DNA of 64,000 bases from Palsa-1400 sp036501625. Its GTDB lineage: Bacteria > Verrucomicrobiota > Verrucomicrobiia > Limisphaerales > Palsa-1400. The stretch lies in NCBI GenBank assembly GCA_036501625.1, contig DASXZY010000077.1, positions 48,227 to 112,226 on the forward strand, in the 5' to 3' direction. Positions 52,041 to 61,637 of the stretch are shown here, piece by piece (the stretch's first letter is position 1; each line of letters starts with the position of its first letter). A program made the position numbers and the translations under genes. A model generated the notes under the pieces. It did no database searches and had not been told where the DNA came from. It saw nothing but the letters and a program-made list of their open reading frames with translations.

Positions 52041-54255
52041 CTATTTCTTTTCGACCAGTTTCTTCAGCTCCTCAACCTCGGCCGCTAACTCGTCGATTTC
52101 CTTTTGCTTTTCCTTAAGCTGTTCGTTCAACCCCTGAATGGCCGCCAGCGCCACGCCTGCCTCGTCCACGCTGGCAATATGTTTGTCATCCGGCCCATTC
52201 AAGCTGAAGGCGGCGCGGAAATCCTGCGCCATCGGCCCCATGTGGCGCGTTTGGGCCGAATCGTTTTTGTAGTTCCACTCGCTGACCGGCAGCGCCGCCA
52301 CGCGGGCCAGCACTTCTTGCGGGCGAACGGGAGCGAAGCGCTCCTTGGCATTGCGGTCGCTGGTCAGCAGGACGTTCTGGCTATAGACGCTGCCGCCGCA
52401 CATAATGTTGCCCGTGCTGGTGATATTGCCAGTGGAACCGTCGAGCGCGATTTGCACGAATTGAGAGGCATCGACTACATAAAGGCTGCGCAACGCGACA
52501 TTGTTTTCCAGGTTTGTCAGGACTCCGCCGGGCAATGCCGACAGCGGCGCGCTGAGGGGTTGCCATGCCCCATTGCCGACGTATTGGAACTGCTGCGAGG
52601 CCCCCGGCTGGCCCGTGAATGGAATGGGCGTTGGCTTGGACGTGTAAATTCCACCCGGATAGGCCACCGCCGCCAAGTAGCCGCCATCCGCGGACGAGGC
52701 GATGGAACTCCAGGAATTCGATGCGGGCGCGCCGCTTTGCAACGTCCAAACGACCGCTGAATTGGACCAAGTGAAAATCCCGCCGCCTTTGGCCGCTGCT
52801 GCCAGATGGCTGGCGTCGGCGGAGGAGGCGATCGAAGCCCAGTAAGCCGAGCTTGGCGCGCCAGATTGCACCGACCAGTTGGTTCCGAAATTGGCCGACG
52901 TGTAAATTCCGCCTGGGCCTCCCACGATGGCCAGATGGCTGCCATCAAAAGAGGAGGCGACGGAAGCCCACGGGATAGAGGCCGGGGCCCCGGTTTGCTG
53001 CGCCCAGTCGCTCCCGAAATCGGTTGAGGTAAAAACCCCGCCGCCAGAGTTCACAGCCGCCAGGTGGCTGCCGTCGGAGGAGGAGGCGACGGAATACCAG
53101 CCTTCCGGATTGGGCGCGCTGGATTCCAGCGTCCAGTTGGCTCCGAAATTGGTGGAGATGTAAATCCCGCCTCCAAAGGCCACGGCCGCAAGATGGCTGC
53201 CGTCGGAGGAGGAGGCAATAGAAAACCAAAGGGCCGATTCGGGGGCGCCGCTTTGCACAGCCCACGTGGCTCCGGAATTGGCCGAGGTGTAAATTGCGCC
53301 GGAATAGCCCGCCGCCGCCAGACGGCTGCCATCGGCAGAGGAAGCGATGCATTGCCAGGGGTACGATTCAGGCGCATTGCTTTGCTCTGCCCAAGTGGTT
53401 CCGAAATTGGCCGAGGTGTAAATCCCGCCGTTATAGGCCAAAGCTGCCAGATGGCTGCCATCGGATGAAGAGGCAATGGATGCCCAATCGATGGCTGTGG
53501 GCGCGTTGGATTGCTCGGTCCACACTGTGCCGCCAGGCAGGACCGATCCCAATATTGTCTGGCCGGCGCCGGGCAGGACTTGCCAGCCGTTGCTGCCCAC
53601 CCCCGTAACGGTCACGACGCTTCCCACCGCGGGTGAGGCGGGGAGGGTCACCGGTCAGGTTGTTATTGATTAAAGTATAGGCTTGGTTGGCTCCCGCTGT
53701 GACGTTGGAGCCGGACACGGTCTGTGAGGTCATGGTCCCCGGCACGTTGGACAGCCCGCTTCCATTGCCGTTGAAGATGCCGGAGAGGTTTACGCTGGCC
53801 GCTCCATTAGTCAACACCGTGCCCGGCAGGGCTGTCAGCGGCACCGATAGGGCCGCGCCCGCGCTGGGCGCGTAAAGCGCGTAGGGAGCCGGCGTGATCT
53901 CCTGGCGCGGGCTTAAAGTCGCGAATCCACTGCTGCTGTTGCTCCGCACCGAGATTTCAAGCCAATAAGTTGCGCCGGCGAATACTCCCCCGCCAAAGTC
54001 CAGCGCGACCGTGAATAGGCCATTGCTGACAGCCGCGGCGGCGTTGGTGACGGGCGGGGCGCTGGCCGTGCCGCCGCTGCTGCTGAGAAAGACAGCGAAC
54101 TTCAAGTCATAACTGCCCTCAGCCGGCGATCCGCCGCTGAACAATTGCCCCTGATAGGTGAAGGCCGTGGTTTGCGAGGAGGCGCGGGCCGGGCGATTTA
54201 TGGCGAAGAGGCCGCACAATACGGCCGCAAGGAGAACGAAAGTTTTTTGGCGCAT
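52041..54255 (-). pseudogene. Secreted tail-spike-like protein with S74 chaperone domain, frameshifted
   Basis: One gene in two frames. From ATG 54255: signal peptide, then FTYQGQLFSGGSPAEGSYDLKF, a domain common in verrucomicrobial exported proteins. At about 53650-53656 (complement of CCGGTCA) one extra base shifts the frame; removing it gives a continuous reading into seven or more repeats of about 42 residues (SIASSSDGSHLAAVAYGGGIYTS type, BNR/sialidase-like propeller). The end is a peptidase S74 intramolecular chaperone (SDRNAKERFAPV with the Ser-Lys-like self-cleavage site, then WNYKND and GPMAQDF), and a coiled coil. The 1-nt lesion suggests a broken gene, phase variation or a sequence error. 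Its 3' end meets ribBA with two bases between. Confidence 0.8.
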
Positions 54256-54628
54256 AGTTTTTTTAATTGCGGACAGTCAAACTAATATCACCGCGCCGCC
54301 AGCCCTGCCAGAAAAAAATTTGGGATTGAACTCTTGGGAGAAAATGCTTCACTTCGGGAAAATTTTGCCGCTCTGATCTTTTTGCAGATTGCCTATTGCG
54401 TTACCACGAAATCATGGTAGCTTCTTGGCCATGTCGCGCTTGGGCGCATGTTCTTTTGGGCCGGATGGCGGAATTTTTCCAAAAAGTTTTAGAAAAACTC
54501 ACGGAGAATCAAAGCAATTTAAAGAAAAACAAGGTTGAACAAGGCAAATCATGGCAGTTTCGGTTAAAATGGCCGCTCCGCCGCGCCGCGGCCCCGCGGC
54601 CAAAGTTCTCTGCCATCCTTGATGAATT
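54256..54628. other. Intergenic region, no gene seen
   Basis: About 370 bases between the divergent S74 gene and ribH. It contains an AACAAGGTTGAACAAGGCAAA stretch resembling the repeat fragments near 10 kb. I looked for an FMN riboswitch upstream of ribH and did not find its conserved boxes. Confidence 0.45.
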
Positions 54629-55096
54629 ATGTTGACGCCCGTCAAACCGCACTCGCTCCGCCGGCAAAAAGGCCGCTTCGCCATCATCGCCTCCCGTTAC
54701 AACGCCCGTTACGTCGATTCCATGCTCGCCGCCGCCCAGGACGTGCTGGCGAAAGCCGGCGCCAGGAAAATCCAAGTCACGCGCGTGCCGGGGGCCTTTG
54801 AAATTCCCGCCGTGGCCGCGCGGCTGGCCTTGGCCCGCCCCAAATACGACGCCGTCATTTGCCTGGGAGTGATTGTGCGCGGCCAGACGGCGCATGCGCG
54901 GCAGATTGCCGATGCCGTCAGCATGTCGCTGGCCCAACTGCAAATTCAACACGCCCTGCCATTCATCCACGAAGTGCTGCTTCTGGAAAACGAGGCCCAG
55001 GCCGAGGCGCGCTGCCTGGACGCCCGCCACAACCGCGGCGCTGAAGCCGCCCAAACCGCCCTGGAGATGGCGCGCGTGATGGAGTCGCTGAAATGA
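54629..55096 (+). CDS. ribH: 6,7-dimethyl-8-ribityllumazine synthase
   Basis: Penultimate enzyme of riboflavin synthesis, 155 residues, forming pentamers or capsids. It has RFAIIASRYNARYVDSML, RVPGAFEIPAVAARLA, the catalytic VICLGVIVRGQTAH and a C-terminal NRGAEAAQTALEM. The usual order ribH-nusB is replaced by ribH and a 90-residue unknown protein, overlapping by four bases. Confidence 0.95.
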   Translation: MLTPVKPHSLRRQKGRFAIIASRYNARYVDSMLAAAQDVLAKAGARKIQVTRVPGAFEIPAVAARLALARPKYDAVICLGVIVRGQTAHARQIADAVSMSLAQLQIQHALPFIHEVLLLENEAQAEARCLDARHNRGAEAAQTALEMARVMESLK

Positions 55097-55365
55097 CCCC
55101 GCCAGGCTTGCAACGCTGGCCGCGAGAGCTTTTTTGCGCGCTTGTTGCCGAGAAGACGATGAGGCAATTTAAAGCCATGAAACGCGCGGACATTATCCGG
55201 GAAATTCATGGCTGGATGCCGAATTGGCGGCGCTGGAGGATCAATATGGCCCTCCTGTCCGGCGATTTCTGGCATTTTTATCGAGCTGGTGAATTGGAGC
55301 AGACACGCGATTTCATCCGCTGGGCCGGCTTTTATGAGGCGCAAACGGGTGCGCGCCGGGGCTAA
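55093..55365 (+). CDS. Hypothetical 90-residue protein coupled to ribH
   Basis: The ATG overlaps the ribH stop as ATGA, and the frame runs 90 codons. The product is Trp- and Arg-rich (GWMPNWRRWRINMALL, FWHFYRAGELEQTRDFIRWAGFYEAQ). I recognise no domain. The position fits nusB but the sequence does not. Support for coding is the overlap and amino-acid composition; confidence is moderate. Confidence 0.45.
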   Translation: MTPPGLQRWPRELFCALVAEKTMRQFKAMKRADIIREIHGWMPNWRRWRINMALLSGDFWHFYRAGELEQTRDFIRWAGFYEAQTGARRG

Positions 55366-55375
55366 ATAAAAGTTC

Positions 55376-55404
55376 GTGAAATTTTTCACAAAGCGCTTGC
55401 GCTT
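55376..55404. repeat. Two adjacent 14-bp palindromes
   Basis: GTGAAATTTTTCAC (55376-55389) and AAGCGCTTGCGCTT (55391-55404), each two 6-base arms around TT, one base apart, 60 bases before the cupredoxin-like gene. They could be operators or short hairpins; no direct evidence. Confidence 0.5.
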
Positions 55405-55463
55405 GGATGGGCGCGAGCTTAGTTTTTGGGTCGTATCGGTTCTAAATCCGACAATTTACGAGT

Positions 55464-56195
55464 ATGAAGAACATTACATGCACATTGGCTGTTTCGATTC
55501 TGGCGGCTTTGCTGCCAGGCGCCCACGCCGGGGATGTCACCGGAAAAATTACGCTCAAGGGCACGCCGCCCCCTGAGAAGACGATCGATTACGACGATAC
55601 CTGCAGCAAACTGCATCCGGCTGTGCCAACCACGCGGCATTGGGTCGTGGGCAAAGACAACGGCTTGGCCAATGTCTTCGTTTACATTTCCAAAGGGCTG
55701 GAAGGCAAGAAATTCACCGCTCCGACCCAGCCGGTCGAGTTGGACCAAATCGGCTGCAATTATAATCCCTATGTGTTTGGCGTCATGGTGGGCCAGCCGG
55801 TGGCCATCAAGAATTCCGACCCGTTGATGCACAACATTCACGCACTGCCGAAAGCCGATGGCAACAGCGAGTTCAACTTCGCCGAAACCAGCGCGGGCCA
55901 GGTCAACGATTCAAAATGGACCGAAAGCATCAAAGCACCCGAGGTCATGGTCAAAATGAAGTGCGACGTGCATCAGTGGATGTTCGCTTACGCGGGCGTG
56001 CAGGATAACCCCTTCTTCGCGGTCAGCGACGCGGATGGAAATTTCAAAATCGCCAATGTTCCCGCCGGGACCTACACTTTGACGGCGTATCATTTGAAGG
56101 CGCATGGCGCCAAGCCCGGCGTGACCCAGGAAATCACGGTGGCGGACAGCCCCGTGACAGCCAATTTTACGGTTGAAGTGCCCGCTCCCCAATAA
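55464..56195 (+). CDS. Secreted cupredoxin-like protein with carboxypeptidase-regulatory domain
   Basis: A 243-residue exported protein. After the signal peptide, the first domain resembles a type I copper (plastocyanin/methanol-utilisation-like) fold: PLMHNIHALP gives His ligands and MKCDVHQWMF gives Cys-x2-His and a Met close by, the right order His...Cys-His-Met. The C-terminal 70 residues (DADGNFKIANVPAGTYTLTAYH) form a carboxypeptidase-regulatory-like beta domain. Standing just before the oxidase genes, it may carry electrons or copper to the complex; that role is inference. Confidence 0.85.
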   Translation: MKNITCTLAVSILAALLPGAHAGDVTGKITLKGTPPPEKTIDYDDTCSKLHPAVPTTRHWVVGKDNGLANVFVYISKGLEGKKFTAPTQPVELDQIGCNYNPYVFGVMVGQPVAIKNSDPLMHNIHALPKADGNSEFNFAETSAGQVNDSKWTESIKAPEVMVKMKCDVHQWMFAYAGVQDNPFFAVSDADGNFKIANVPAGTYTLTAYHLKAHGAKPGVTQEITVADSPVTANFTVEVPAPQ

Positions 56196-56252
56196 CAGGC
56201 GCGGCGCCGTTCAGCCGGGCGGCCCTCCGCCCGGCCCGCATTGCCGTTAAAA

Positions 56253-57470
56253 GTGAGTTTTTCTCAGAGTAAAAACATCGGTTTGAAAAGGTTCGCGGTT
56301 CTGACCGCGCTCGTGACCTTTGTGCTGGTCTGCATGGGCGGATTGGTCACCAGCCACGGAGCGGGCATGGCCGTCCCGGACTGGCCCAATTCCTTCGGCT
56401 ACAACATGTTTTTCTTCCCGGTCTCGAAGTGGATCGGCGGAATTTTCTTCGAGCACACCCATCGATTGGCGGCCTCGCTGGTTGGCTTTCTGACGACCAT
56501 CATGGCGTTTTGGCTGTTCGGCTATAAATCGCGCGTTCTTTTGCGCTGGGTCGCGTGTGTATTCATGGCAGCGGGCGTGGGGCTTTGCCTGGTTTTTCCG
56601 GCGCACACGGCGGAGAATCTGCTTTTGGCCTTGATGGGGCTGGCGGGATTGGCGGCCGGATTTTACTGGCCCAAATGCGAACCAGCCCCGAAATGGCTGC
56701 GCGTGCTCGGAGTGGCGGCGTTCTGCGCGGTCGTTCTGCAAGGGTTGCTGGGCGGTTTGCGCGTAACTCAACTGAATGCCACACTCGGAATTTTCCACGC
56801 CACGCTGGCGCAACTTTTCTTCGTGCTGGTATGCTCGATCGCATTGTTCCAAACGGATTTTTGGCAGCGCCTGCCGATTCACCAGGAACTTGACCGCCAC
56901 CATTTCCGCCCACTTTTCACGGCGGTTACGGCTTTGATTCTGACCCAACTCATGCTTGGCGCGACCATGCGCCATCAACACGCCGGCTTGGCCATTCCCG
57001 ATTTTCCCGCCGCCTACGGCAAGCTTTGGCCGGCTGCCGGCCCCGATTCCATCACGCGCTACAACGCGCATCGCACGGAAGTCATGGCGTATGCCCCAAT
57101 TACCGCCGCGCAGGTGGAAATGCAAATGGTCCATCGCGTTCTGGCCTTGCTGATTTTCGCGGCCGTTGCGGTTTGCGCCTGGCGGACCTGGCGCCGCCTC
57201 GGCTCCCGGCATTGGCTGTCACGCTTTGCGCTGGTCTGGCTGGGATTGGTCTTGACACAGGTTTTTCTTGGAGCCGCGACGATCTGGACGGGGAAATCGG
57301 CCGACATCGCCACGGCGCATGTCGCGTGCGGAGCGCTTTGCCTGGTCACGGGCGCTGTGGCCTCGATTGTCTCGTTCCGCGTGCTGGGCGCGCCAGCCGC
57401 TCAAGTGAAATGGGCTGAAAGAAATGAAGTGACTTCCATGCTGGACTCCTCCAGCATGATCGCCAAGTAG
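56253..57470 (+). CDS. ctaA: Heme A synthase (COX15/CtaA)
   Basis: Oxidises heme O to heme A in the membrane, about 405 residues, eight TM helices as two four-helix halves. Each half has its paired histidines: FEHTHRLAAS and GIFHATLAQ in the first, MVHRVLALL and ATAHVACGAL in the second. No ATG is available at the N-terminus; GTG 56253 is used, TTG 56241 is an alternative. Followed one base later by ctaB. Confidence 0.92.
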   Translation: MSFSQSKNIGLKRFAVLTALVTFVLVCMGGLVTSHGAGMAVPDWPNSFGYNMFFFPVSKWIGGIFFEHTHRLAASLVGFLTTIMAFWLFGYKSRVLLRWVACVFMAAGVGLCLVFPAHTAENLLLALMGLAGLAAGFYWPKCEPAPKWLRVLGVAAFCAVVLQGLLGGLRVTQLNATLGIFHATLAQLFFVLVCSIALFQTDFWQRLPIHQELDRHHFRPLFTAVTALILTQLMLGATMRHQHAGLAIPDFPAAYGKLWPAAGPDSITRYNAHRTEVMAYAPITAAQVEMQMVHRVLALLIFAAVAVCAWRTWRRLGSRHWLSRFALVWLGLVLTQVFLGAATIWTGKSADIATAHVACGALCLVTGAVASIVSFRVLGAPAAQVKWAERNEVTSMLDSSSMIAK

Positions 57471-57471
57471 C

Positions 57472-58383
57472 ATGAAAGCCACCGTGCAGACACTCGAAGC
57501 GCCCATGGTCAAAACGCCCGCCGCTGAAAAGCCGCTGGCGGCCGCTTTGTGCGATTTGTTCAAGATGCGGCTGACGACCCTGGTGCTAGTGACGACGGTA
57601 GTCGGTTTTTACCTCGGTTCGCGCCCGCCCATGGCTTGGCTGCTCATGTTCAACACGCTTTTGGGCACCGCCCTTTTGGCCAGCGGCGCGGCCGCGCTCA
57701 ATCAATGGATCGAGCGCGAGCATGACGCCAAAATGCTTCGCACCCAGGACCGCCCCCTGCCTTCCGGCCGCCTGACGCCGGATGCGGTTTTGCTGATCGG
57801 CGGTTCGTGCGGCGTGGCGGGTCTGCTCTATCTGGCGCTGGCCGTCAACCTGCTGACCGCCGTGCTGGGCGCGGTGACCATTGGCAGCTACCTTTTTGTT
57901 TACACGCCGCTCAAGCGCGTCACGACTCTCAATACGGTCATCGGTGCGATTCCCGGCGCGATTCCGCCATTGATGGGCTGGACCGCGGCGACCGGAGAAA
58001 TTTCAAAGCAGGGCTGGTGCCTGTTTGCGATTCTCTGCTTCTGGCAATTGCCGCATTTCCTGGCCATCGCGTGGATGTATCGCGACCAATACGCCGGCGC
58101 GGGCTATGTCATGCTGCCGGCCGTCGATCCGACCGGGGAGCGAACCGGCCGCCAGGCCTTGAGCCACACCTTGGGCCTGGTGCCGATGAGCCTCTTCCCC
58201 TTTATTTTCAAAATGGCCGGCGCGGTTTACTTGGCGGGGGCTTTGGTGCTGGGCGCGGCCTTTCTCTGGTGCGCCGTGCAATTTTGCCGCGACTTGAACA
58301 CGCGGCGCGCGCGCGTCCTGTTTTTCGCCTCGATCATTTATTTGCCATCATTATTTGGCTTAATGGTTCTCGATAAAATTTAG
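57472..58383 (+). CDS. ctaB: Protoheme IX farnesyltransferase (CtaB)
   Basis: Converts heme B to heme O, 303 residues, UbiA-type membrane prenyltransferase with seven to nine TM helices. First Asp-rich motif is NQWIEREHDAKMLRTQDRPLPSGR; second is YRDQYAGAGYVMLP. It is preceded by a short extra N-terminus. Together with ctaA it makes heme A for the CtaD in the same operon. Confidence 0.94.
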   Translation: MKATVQTLEAPMVKTPAAEKPLAAALCDLFKMRLTTLVLVTTVVGFYLGSRPPMAWLLMFNTLLGTALLASGAAALNQWIEREHDAKMLRTQDRPLPSGRLTPDAVLLIGGSCGVAGLLYLALAVNLLTAVLGAVTIGSYLFVYTPLKRVTTLNTVIGAIPGAIPPLMGWTAATGEISKQGWCLFAILCFWQLPHFLAIAWMYRDQYAGAGYVMLPAVDPTGERTGRQALSHTLGLVPMSLFPFIFKMAGAVYLAGALVLGAAFLWCAVQFCRDLNTRRARVLFFASIIYLPSLFGLMVLDKI

Positions 58384-58477
58384 CAGGATTAGAAATGATG
58401 ATTTCCATTGACATTAGTCTTTTCGATAATTTAGCGTCCAAGGACAAGTTGGCGCAACCAACGCTCTAAACACAGTC

Positions 58478-60307
58478 ATGCAGCCCACAACACACGCGTC
58501 GCACCACGAGGAGCCAGGTTTCTGGCAAAAATACATCTTTTCCACCGATCACAAGGTCATTGGAATTCAGTACGGCATCACCGGCCTGATGTTCCTTTTC
58601 CTCGGCCTCTGCCTGATGTCGGTCATGCGGTGGCAACTGGCGTATCCTGGCAAGGGCGTGCCGTTCATCGGGCCGATCCTTTCCCATTTGCTGGGCGAAA
58701 GCATGGTGAGCAAGAGCGGCGTCATCTCCCCCGATCTTTACAATTCCTTCGGCGCCATGCACGGCACCATCATGGTATTCCTGGCCATCGTGCCGCTGGC
58801 CTTCGGCGCTTTTGGCAACTTCGTGACCCCCCTGCAAATCGGCGCTCCGGACATGACCTTCCCGCGCGTCAATATGGTCAGCTACTTGTTTTATTTTCTC
58901 GGCGGCGTATTGATGCTGTGCAGCTTCTTCATTCCGGGCGGCGCGGCCAAATCCGGCTGGACCTCCTATTCTCCGCTGGCGACGATTGCCGATCTGAATT
59001 TGCGCCCCAATGGGCAAACTTTTTGGATCATCGGAATGGTTTTCCTGATCAGTTCATCCCTGCTGGGCGCGGTCAATTTCATCACAACCATCATTCAACT
59101 GCGCGCCAAAGGCTTGACGTGGATGCGCATGCCCTTTTTCGTCTGGGCGCAATTGGTCACGGCGTTCCTGCTGCTGCTGGCCTTTCCGCCATTGGAAGCG
59201 GCCGCTGTCCTGCAACTGATGGATAATTTGTTGCGCACCAGTTTCTTCCTTCCGACCGGCCTGGTGGTTTCGGGCCAAGTCTTGCACATCAGCGGCGGCG
59301 GCAGTCCGTTGCTGTGGCAGCACCTGTTTTGGTTCCTGGCCCATCCGGAAGTGTACGTGCTGATTCTGCCGGGCATGGGCATCGTGACCGAAATCCTGGC
59401 CAACAACACCCGCAAGCCGATCTGGGGCTATCGCTCCATGGTCTATTCAATCCTGACTATCGGTTTTCTGTCGTTTATCGTTTGGGCGCACCACATGTAT
59501 TTGACGGGCATGGGCACGCGCATCGCGACGTTCTTCCAGACGACGACCATGATGATTTCCATTCCGTCCGTCATCATTCTGACGGCGCTGTTTATCTCTC
59601 TCTGGGGCGCCTCCATCCGCATCAATACGCCGATGCTGTTCGCGCTGGGCTTTCTGCCGATGTTCGGCATCGGAGGATTGACAGGGCTGCCGCTCGGATT
59701 CAACGCGAGCGACATTCATTTGCACGACACCTATTACGTCATCGCCCACTTCCATTACATTGTGGCGCCGGGCACCATTTTCGCGCTGTTCGCGGGCATT
59801 TACTATTGGTATCCAAAGGCGACGGGCAGGATTATGAACGAAACGTGGGGGAAGATTCACTTTACGCTGTCGTTTATATTTATGAATCTCATTTTCATGC
59901 CGATGTTCATCCAAGGAATGTCCGGCATGTCCCGCCGCATGTATGATGGCGGAGCCAACTACGCCGCCGCCCCGGGCGTCCCCGGCCTCAGCCCGGACAT
60001 CATCCACCTGAACGTCGGCATTTCCCACGCGGTTTGGCTGCTCGGTTTGTCGCAGATTCCGTTCATCATTAATTTTTTCTGGAGCATTAACTGGGGGAGG
60101 AAAGTGGAGAACGACAACCCGTGGGATTCGACCACGCTGGAGTGGCAGGCGCCGACTCCGCCGCCGCACGGGAATTTTGACAAGCCCATAGAAGTATTTC
60201 GCGGCCCCTACGAATACAGCGTGCCCGGCCACAGCCGCGATTTCACCCCGCAAAACGAGCCGGAAAAACAAGCACCCGTCACACATGGAAATCCCGTACG
60301 CAGTTAA
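58478..60307 (+). CDS. ctaD: Cytochrome c oxidase subunit I
   Basis: Catalytic subunit of an A-type heme-copper oxidase, 609 residues, 12 or more TM helices. AHPEVYVLILPG carries the CuB His and cross-linked Tyr, VWAHHMY the other two CuB His, and HDTYYVIAHFHY the heme a3/a ligands. NSFGAMHGTIMVF and FGNFVTPLQIGAPDM are the D-channel-type region. A 95-base non-coding stretch separates it from ctaB, which may hold a promoter (TTGACA at 58408-58413, no good -10). Confidence 0.96.
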   Translation: MQPTTHASHHEEPGFWQKYIFSTDHKVIGIQYGITGLMFLFLGLCLMSVMRWQLAYPGKGVPFIGPILSHLLGESMVSKSGVISPDLYNSFGAMHGTIMVFLAIVPLAFGAFGNFVTPLQIGAPDMTFPRVNMVSYLFYFLGGVLMLCSFFIPGGAAKSGWTSYSPLATIADLNLRPNGQTFWIIGMVFLISSSLLGAVNFITTIIQLRAKGLTWMRMPFFVWAQLVTAFLLLLAFPPLEAAAVLQLMDNLLRTSFFLPTGLVVSGQVLHISGGGSPLLWQHLFWFLAHPEVYVLILPGMGIVTEILANNTRKPIWGYRSMVYSILTIGFLSFIVWAHHMYLTGMGTRIATFFQTTTMMISIPSVIILTALFISLWGASIRINTPMLFALGFLPMFGIGGLTGLPLGFNASDIHLHDTYYVIAHFHYIVAPGTIFALFAGIYYWYPKATGRIMNETWGKIHFTLSFIFMNLIFMPMFIQGMSGMSRRMYDGGANYAAAPGVPGLSPDIIHLNVGISHAVWLLGLSQIPFIINFFWSINWGRKVENDNPWDSTTLEWQAPTPPPHGNFDKPIEVFRGPYEYSVPGHSRDFTPQNEPEKQAPVTHGNPVRS

Positions 60308-61082
60308 ACCCCGGCCGGACACCGGCCTTTACAACGCCAAGGTTGGCATTTGGCTCTTTCTGGCATCAGAAGTGATGCTGTTCGGGGCGCTCTTTTGCTC
60401 TTACATCCTTTTGCGCGTCAACGCCCCGGAAGGCATGTGGCCGCATCACTGGCTGAATATCTGGCTGGGCATGACCAATACGATCGTGCTCATCTTTTCC
60501 AGCGTGACGGTCGTGCTTGGATGGGCCTCGCTTAAAATGGGCCAGTTCAAGAAGTATAAATTCTATCAGGCCATCACCATGATTTGCGCCGTGGCCTTTT
60601 TGTGCATCAAATCCTACGAGTATCACGACAAATTCATCCACTACCAGATCAACCTAAAGGACGGAGGCATCGTGGACGGCCATCTCGTAAAGTCCGAGAC
60701 CACCAAAGACGTGGTTGTCGTCGAGGGGCGCCGGATCAAAGATATTAAAGAGTTGTACAATCCGCCCCTGGATCACGAGGGGGAAATCATCAAGATTCCC
60801 AGGGCCGACATCAAGATTGACCCCGCCACGCGCGAGCCAATGATGGAAAACTACGGGCCATGGCATAACACTTACACCGGCATTTATTTCACCTTGACTG
60901 GCTTGCACGCGCTGCACGTCATCGCCGGCTGCATTGTCATTTTCTTCATTTGGGGGCCGCTGGCCAAGGTCTGGGAGAAAGACCCTGAACGTTACATCAA
61001 CCGCGTGGAGGTCTCCGGCCTGTTCTGGCACTTCGTCGATCTGGTTTGGATTTTCCTCTTTCCCGTTCTTTATTTGCTATGA
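60285..61082 (+). CDS. ctaE: Cytochrome c oxidase subunit III with large extra loop
   Basis: Subunit III, 265 residues. TM helices KVGIWLFLASEVMLFGALF and IVLIFSSVTVVLGWASL are typical, as is YTGIYFTLTGLHALHVIAGCIVIF and SGLFWHFVDLVWIFLFPVLYL. Between two TM helices (about residues 120-195) is a hydrophilic insertion of some 70 residues (KDGGIVDGHLVKSETT...), absent from most relatives. It overlaps ctaD by 23 bases and ctaF by four. Confidence 0.93.
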   Translation: MEIPYAVKPRPDTGLYNAKVGIWLFLASEVMLFGALFCSYILLRVNAPEGMWPHHWLNIWLGMTNTIVLIFSSVTVVLGWASLKMGQFKKYKFYQAITMICAVAFLCIKSYEYHDKFIHYQINLKDGGIVDGHLVKSETTKDVVVVEGRRIKDIKELYNPPLDHEGEIIKIPRADIKIDPATREPMMENYGPWHNTYTGIYFTLTGLHALHVIAGCIVIFFIWGPLAKVWEKDPERYINRVEVSGLFWHFVDLVWIFLFPVLYLL

Positions 61083-61429
61083 GCGAACACCATTCATCCA
61101 CTCAAACGATGCACGTTGACGATCACACGATCGAGGAGATGCGCCATCACATCCGGCGCTACCTGATTGTCGGCGGCGCTTTGGCCCTCGGCACCATCCT
61201 GACCGTTTGGGCTTCCCTCATCAATTTTGGCAGCCGTGAAATTAACATCGTCGTCGCCCTTGTGATCGCGTCGGCCAAGGCCTTTTTGGTGGCGGGCTTT
61301 TTCATGCACCTCATTTCCGAGAAGAAAATGATCTACGCGGTGCTTTCGTTTACGGCGTTCTTTTTCACCGGTCTTTTCTTCTTGACGCTATGGTCGATGG
61401 CCCACGCCAGCATTATCCAAATCCGGTAG
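61079..61429 (+). CDS. ctaF: Cytochrome c oxidase subunit IV (prokaryotic type)
   Basis: A 116-residue protein with three TM helices (IVGGALALGTILTVWASL, INIVVALVIASAKAFLVAGFFMHL, VLSFTAFFFTGLFFLTLWSM). The AKAFLVAGFFMHL element is typical of COX4_pro proteins. The start is the ATG overlapping the ctaE stop. Confidence 0.9.
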   Translation: MSEHHSSTQTMHVDDHTIEEMRHHIRRYLIVGGALALGTILTVWASLINFGSREINIVVALVIASAKAFLVAGFFMHLISEKKMIYAVLSFTAFFFTGLFFLTLWSMAHASIIQIR

Positions 61430-61430
61430 C

Positions 61431-61637
61431 ATGTCCCTGAAAGCATTCCATATTGTATTTATCATCCTGTCGATCCTCCTGTCGCTGTTCTGCGCGGGCT
61501 GGTTCGCCCATGAGTTCGCGTCCAACCACGACCCGGTCTTCCTGGTCGCGGCCATTGTGCTGCTGGGCGCCGTCGTGGGCCTGATTTTCTACGGCAAATC
61601 TGTCCTGCGGAAACTCAAGCACATTAGTTACCTATGA
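61431..61637 (+). CDS. Small membrane protein in oxidase operon
   Basis: 68 residues with two predicted TM helices (IVFIILSILLSLFCAGWFA and FLVAAIVLLGAVVGLIFYG) and a basic C-terminus. Unknown family. One base after ctaF and overlapping the next gene by four bases, so it is a coupled operon member, probably an accessory subunit or assembly factor. Confidence 0.75.
   Translation: MSLKAFHIVFIILSILLSLFCAGWFAHEFASNHDPVFLVAAIVLLGAVVGLIFYGKSVLRKLKHISYL

Noticed and set aside
54256..54628. FMN riboswitch upstream of ribH
   Set aside because: None of the conserved RFN boxes is present.
58384..58477. Separate promoter before ctaD (TTGACA at 58408)
   Set aside because: No acceptable -10 lies at 15-19 bases from the -35.
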